Source: Deltaproteobacteria bacterium
GTDB lineage: Bacteria; Desulfobacterota; GWC2-55-46; DRQE01
Length of the DNA: 8,697 nucleotides
Direction: 5' to 3'
NCBI GenBank assembly: GCA_030636245.1
Contig: DAOVXI010000058.1
Span: 1 to 8,697 of the forward strand
Below, in pieces: positions 6,694-8,697 of the stretch (the first letter of the stretch is position 1; each line of letters begins with the position of its first letter). The notes under the pieces are model-generated. The model had not been told where the DNA came from. It searched no databases and worked only from the letters and a program-made list of their open reading frames with translations. A program made the position numbers and the translations under genes.

Positions 6694-7689
6694 ATGGATA
6701 TATCAGTAAGTGAATTAAGTAAAGAGCGCTCTCTGCTGCTTAAGCTTATTTGTGGAGAGAAGGGGCTTGATAATATGATATCGAGCCCAAGGATCCAGAA
6801 GCCGGGGTTACTGCTTACCGGTGTGCTCGGCCCGCTGCATAGTGACAGGGTTCAGATATTGGGTGAGGCTGAGATAGGTTATCTCTCGGCTTTGGACGAT
6901 GTCAGCTTGAAGGGTACGTTGAATATACTTAAGACACCGAGTACCCCGCCTGTTGTTGTTATAACTCGCGGCATACAGGCACCTAAGTTCTTAATGGATT
7001 TTTCCGAGGAAAACTCGGTCCCTATATTTTCTACTCCTCTAACTTCATCTGTTCTTGTAGAGGGTATTATAAAGTTCCTGGATGACAAGCTTGCGCCTTC
7101 CGTTATGCTTCACGGGGTTTTGGTGGATGTGCTGGGTATAGGGATACTGATTACCGGTAAGAGCGGCATAGGTAAGAGCGAGTGTGCGTTGGACCTTATA
7201 AGCAGAGGTTACAGGCTTGTTGCTGATGACGCTGTTGTTATTAAGCGAAGGTATCCCGCAACGCTTTTTGGTATGGCCTCTGATCAAATACCGTATCACC
7301 TCGAGGTAAGGGGTGTGGGTATTGTAAATATTAAGGACCTCTTCGGTATCACGGCTATAAGGGAGAAGAAGCAGATGGATCTCATGGTCGAGCTCGTAAC
7401 ATGGGACCCTAAGGGTGAGTATGAGAGGCTCGGTTATGATGACGCGACATTTGATGTTCTCGGAGTGGATGTTCCGCTCTTGAAGATTCCGGTAAGTCCG
7501 GGTAGAAGCGTTGCCACTATCGTGGAGGTAGCCGCGAGAAATCAGATACTTAAGATAATGGGCTATCATCAGGGCAGGGAGTTTTTAGATAAGCTTGATG
7601 CAGAGCTTTTAAGTAAGGGCACTAAAGTTTTAAGTCCAAAGGCCGCACCGGGAAAAAGTAAAAAAGCAAAGGTTAAAGCTAAGAAATAG
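6694..7689 (+). CDS. hprK: HPr kinase/phosphorylase HprK
   Basis: HprK is a bifunctional enzyme that phosphorylates a serine of HPr with ATP or PPi and also reverses this. From ATG 6694 it has 331 residues: an N-terminal domain (about 1-125), then the kinase domain. Key features are His140 in MLHGVLVDVLG, Walker A GKSGIGKS (155-162), the acidic pair Asp178-Asp179 in LVADD, the HprK signature EVRGVGIVNIKDLFG (204-218), and the C-terminal PVSPGR...EVAARN (266-283). GTG 6679 would add five residues; I prefer the ATG because MDISVSEL fits the family N-terminus, and neither start has a clear Shine-Dalgarno. The last 16 residues form a Lys-rich tail. rapZ, often next in related genomes, is absent here. 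Confidence 0.95.
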   Translation: MDISVSELSKERSLLLKLICGEKGLDNMISSPRIQKPGLLLTGVLGPLHSDRVQILGEAEIGYLSALDDVSLKGTLNILKTPSTPPVVVITRGIQAPKFLMDFSEENSVPIFSTPLTSSVLVEGIIKFLDDKLAPSVMLHGVLVDVLGIGILITGKSGIGKSECALDLISRGYRLVADDAVVIKRRYPATLFGMASDQIPYHLEVRGVGIVNIKDLFGITAIREKKQMDLMVELVTWDPKGEYERLGYDDATFDVLGVDVPLLKIPVSPGRSVATIVEVAARNQILKIMGYHQGREFLDKLDAELLSKGTKVLSPKAAPGKSKKAKVKAKK

Positions 7690-7700
7690 CATCTCTGATC

Positions 7701-8108
7701 ATGATAGGCGCAGTTATAATAACACATGGAGTAATGGCAGAGGCGATACTTGAAGCTACTGAATCGATAGCTGGCGAGGTGCGCAGCGTTAGAGCCGTTG
7801 CGGTTAAGGGTGATGATTCCACTGAAGACGTTCGTGCTCGTCTGGACGTTGCGATGAAGGAAGTGGACAGCAGTGACGGCGTGATAATCTTTACCGATAT
7901 GTTTGGCGGAACACCATCAAACATAGCTCTTTCTCTACTTAAGGAAGGCAAGGTGGAAGTCATAACAGGTGTTAATTTGCCGCTCATCATTAAGTTTATT
8001 AATAACCGGAAATCAAGTGATATGCCGGTTCTTGCGGAACAGCTTGCGGAGTATGGGCATAAAAGTATAGTCCTGGCAAGTCATATGCTAAAGGGTAAGG
8101 TGAAGTAA
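7701..8108 (+). CDS. PTS mannose-family EIIA component
   Basis: This cytoplasmic phosphocarrier domain of the mannose/fructose/sorbose family takes phosphate from HPr on a histidine. At 135 residues it is a stand-alone EIIA, not fused to EIIB as in E. coli ManX. The start GAVIITHG places the phospho-acceptor at His9, and TDMFGGTPSN (65-74) carries the conserved active-site Asp66. The start ATG lies 11 nt after the hprK stop with no visible Shine-Dalgarno, so coupling to hprK is likely. Its stop codon shares one base with the EIIB start (TAATG). The absence of an EIIC/EIID permease next to it favours a regulatory role, which is inference. Confidence 0.93.
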   Translation: MIGAVIITHGVMAEAILEATESIAGEVRSVRAVAVKGDDSTEDVRARLDVAMKEVDSSDGVIIFTDMFGGTPSNIALSLLKEGKVEVITGVNLPLIIKFINNRKSSDMPVLAEQLAEYGHKSIVLASHMLKGKVK

Positions 8109-8581
8109 TGCTTAGTTTGGTCAGGGTAGACGACAGGCTTTTACACGGGCAGGTGCTTGGAGCATGGGTTCCTGATACCGGCGCGGACCATCTTGTTGTT
8201 GTCTCGGACAAAGCGGCCGGAGATTCCTTTGAGTCCGCTGTCATGGCATCATGTTCTTGTGGAGATCTAAAGGTTGAGGTGTGTGGAGTCTCCGCCGCAG
8301 TAGAGCAGTTTCTTGCCGGTGCATATGAAGAGGGAAAGATAATTTTGATAGTTAGCGATCTTGCTGACGCTAGAAAACTTTATGACGGAGGTGTTAGGTT
8401 TAATTCCCTGAATATTGGTAATATCCATCACGGGGAGTTAAACGGCAGGACGCTGACGAGGAGTGTAGTGGTCAATGAAGATGATGAGAGATTTATTGAG
8501 AGTTTTATAGCGGACGGTATCGAGATCGATATTAGAGGGCTGCCCGGCTCAGAGGCGACCGAGTATACAAAGGATAATTGA
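8108..8581 (+). CDS. PTS mannose/fructose/sorbose-family EIIB component
   Basis: The 157-residue protein matches the EIIB domain of the mannose family, which receives phosphate from EIIA on a histidine and normally passes it to a sugar bound by EIIC/EIID. The hallmark RVDDRLLHGQV (6-16) carries phospho-acceptor His13. A second family segment, LNIGNIHHGELNGRTLTRSV, lies at about 100-119. The start ATG overlaps the EIIA stop by one base, and GTAAGGTGAAG just upstream offers a Shine-Dalgarno. Only 10 nt separate it from the HPr gene, so no EIIC or EIID follows. The final phosphate acceptor is therefore unclear: a permease elsewhere, or none. Confidence 0.93.
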   Translation: MLSLVRVDDRLLHGQVLGAWVPDTGADHLVVVSDKAAGDSFESAVMASCSCGDLKVEVCGVSAAVEQFLAGAYEEGKIILIVSDLADARKLYDGGVRFNSLNIGNIHHGELNGRTLTRSVVVNEDDERFIESFIADGIEIDIRGLPGSEATEYTKDN

Positions 8582-8591
8582 GTTTAAAGTA

Positions 8592-8697
8592 ATGAGTGAA
8601 GAGCGAATAGAAAAAACATTTACGATAAAGAACAGGCTTGGACTTCATGCGAGGGCCGCGTCAAAGTTCGTGCAGGTGGCGAACAAATTTGATTCGG
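8592..8697 (+). CDS. ptsH: phosphocarrier protein HPr, 3'-truncated
   Basis: The first 35 residues of HPr are visible before the window ends. The strand TFTIKNRLGLHARAASKFVQ carries the EI-dependent phosphorylation site at His19 (equivalent to His15 of classical HPr) in GLHARAA. The regulatory serine that HprK would modify (Ser46 in Bacillus) lies beyond the edge, so it cannot be checked. The start ATG 8592 follows the EIIB stop by 10 nt and has only a weak AAAG upstream. The N-terminus is a few residues longer than in classical HPr. Enzyme I (ptsI/ptsP) is expected downstream but is not seen. Confidence 0.92.
   Translation, partial: MSEERIEKTFTIKNRLGLHARAASKFVQVANKFDS

Noticed and set aside
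7045..7569. Minus-strand open frame of 174 codons opposite hprK
   Set aside because: The plus strand encodes complete HprK motifs here; the reverse frame resembles no family I know and is a shadow.

Overview
The window is one densely packed run of plus-strand genes from a Gram-negative bacterium. Both ends are cut: the first gene lacks its 5' part and the last lacks its 3' part. Gene content (Kdo/LPS export genes, sigma-54 and HPr kinase together) and order resemble the rpoN neighbourhood of Deltaproteobacteria/Desulfobacterota and related phyla. Base composition is in the mid-40s % GC by eye. I cannot assign a genus from sequence alone.

Layout: (1) 1-1664, C-terminal part of a GH57 4-alpha-glucanotransferase/alpha-amylase; (2) 1683-2222, kdsC, Kdo-8-phosphate phosphatase; (3) 2223-2353, the only sizeable non-coding gap (about 130 nt), with a near-consensus sigma-70 promoter followed at once by a hairpin and a U-rich tract; (4) 2354-4182, lptC-lptA-lptB, inner-membrane anchor, periplasmic bridge and ATPase of LPS transport, with overlapping ends; (5) 4214-5725, rpoN (sigma-54); (6) 5783-6148, hpf, ribosome hibernation factor; (7) 6184-7689, ptsN (EIIA-Ntr) and hprK (HPr kinase/phosphorylase); (8) 7701-8581, a mannose-family EIIA and EIIB pair; (9) 8592-end, start of HPr (ptsH).

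How the genes fit together: kdsC and lptCAB supply Kdo for LPS and move LPS to the outer membrane. rpoN-hpf-ptsN is the conserved companion block also found next to lptB in Enterobacteria. The hprK-EIIA-EIIB-HPr end looks like a regulatory phosphotransfer set. HPr can be modified by EI (His19 here) and probably by HprK on a serine beyond the window edge. No sugar permease (EIIC/EIID) lies between EIIB and HPr.

This is mainly a conserved core operon, and I do not see a new defence, mobile or RNA system. The items most worth a second look are the promoter/hairpin leader before lptC, the permease-less Man-type EIIA/EIIB, the absence of rapZ from its usual place after hprK, a cysteine-bearing insertion in RpoN, and the GH57 gene beside kdsC.
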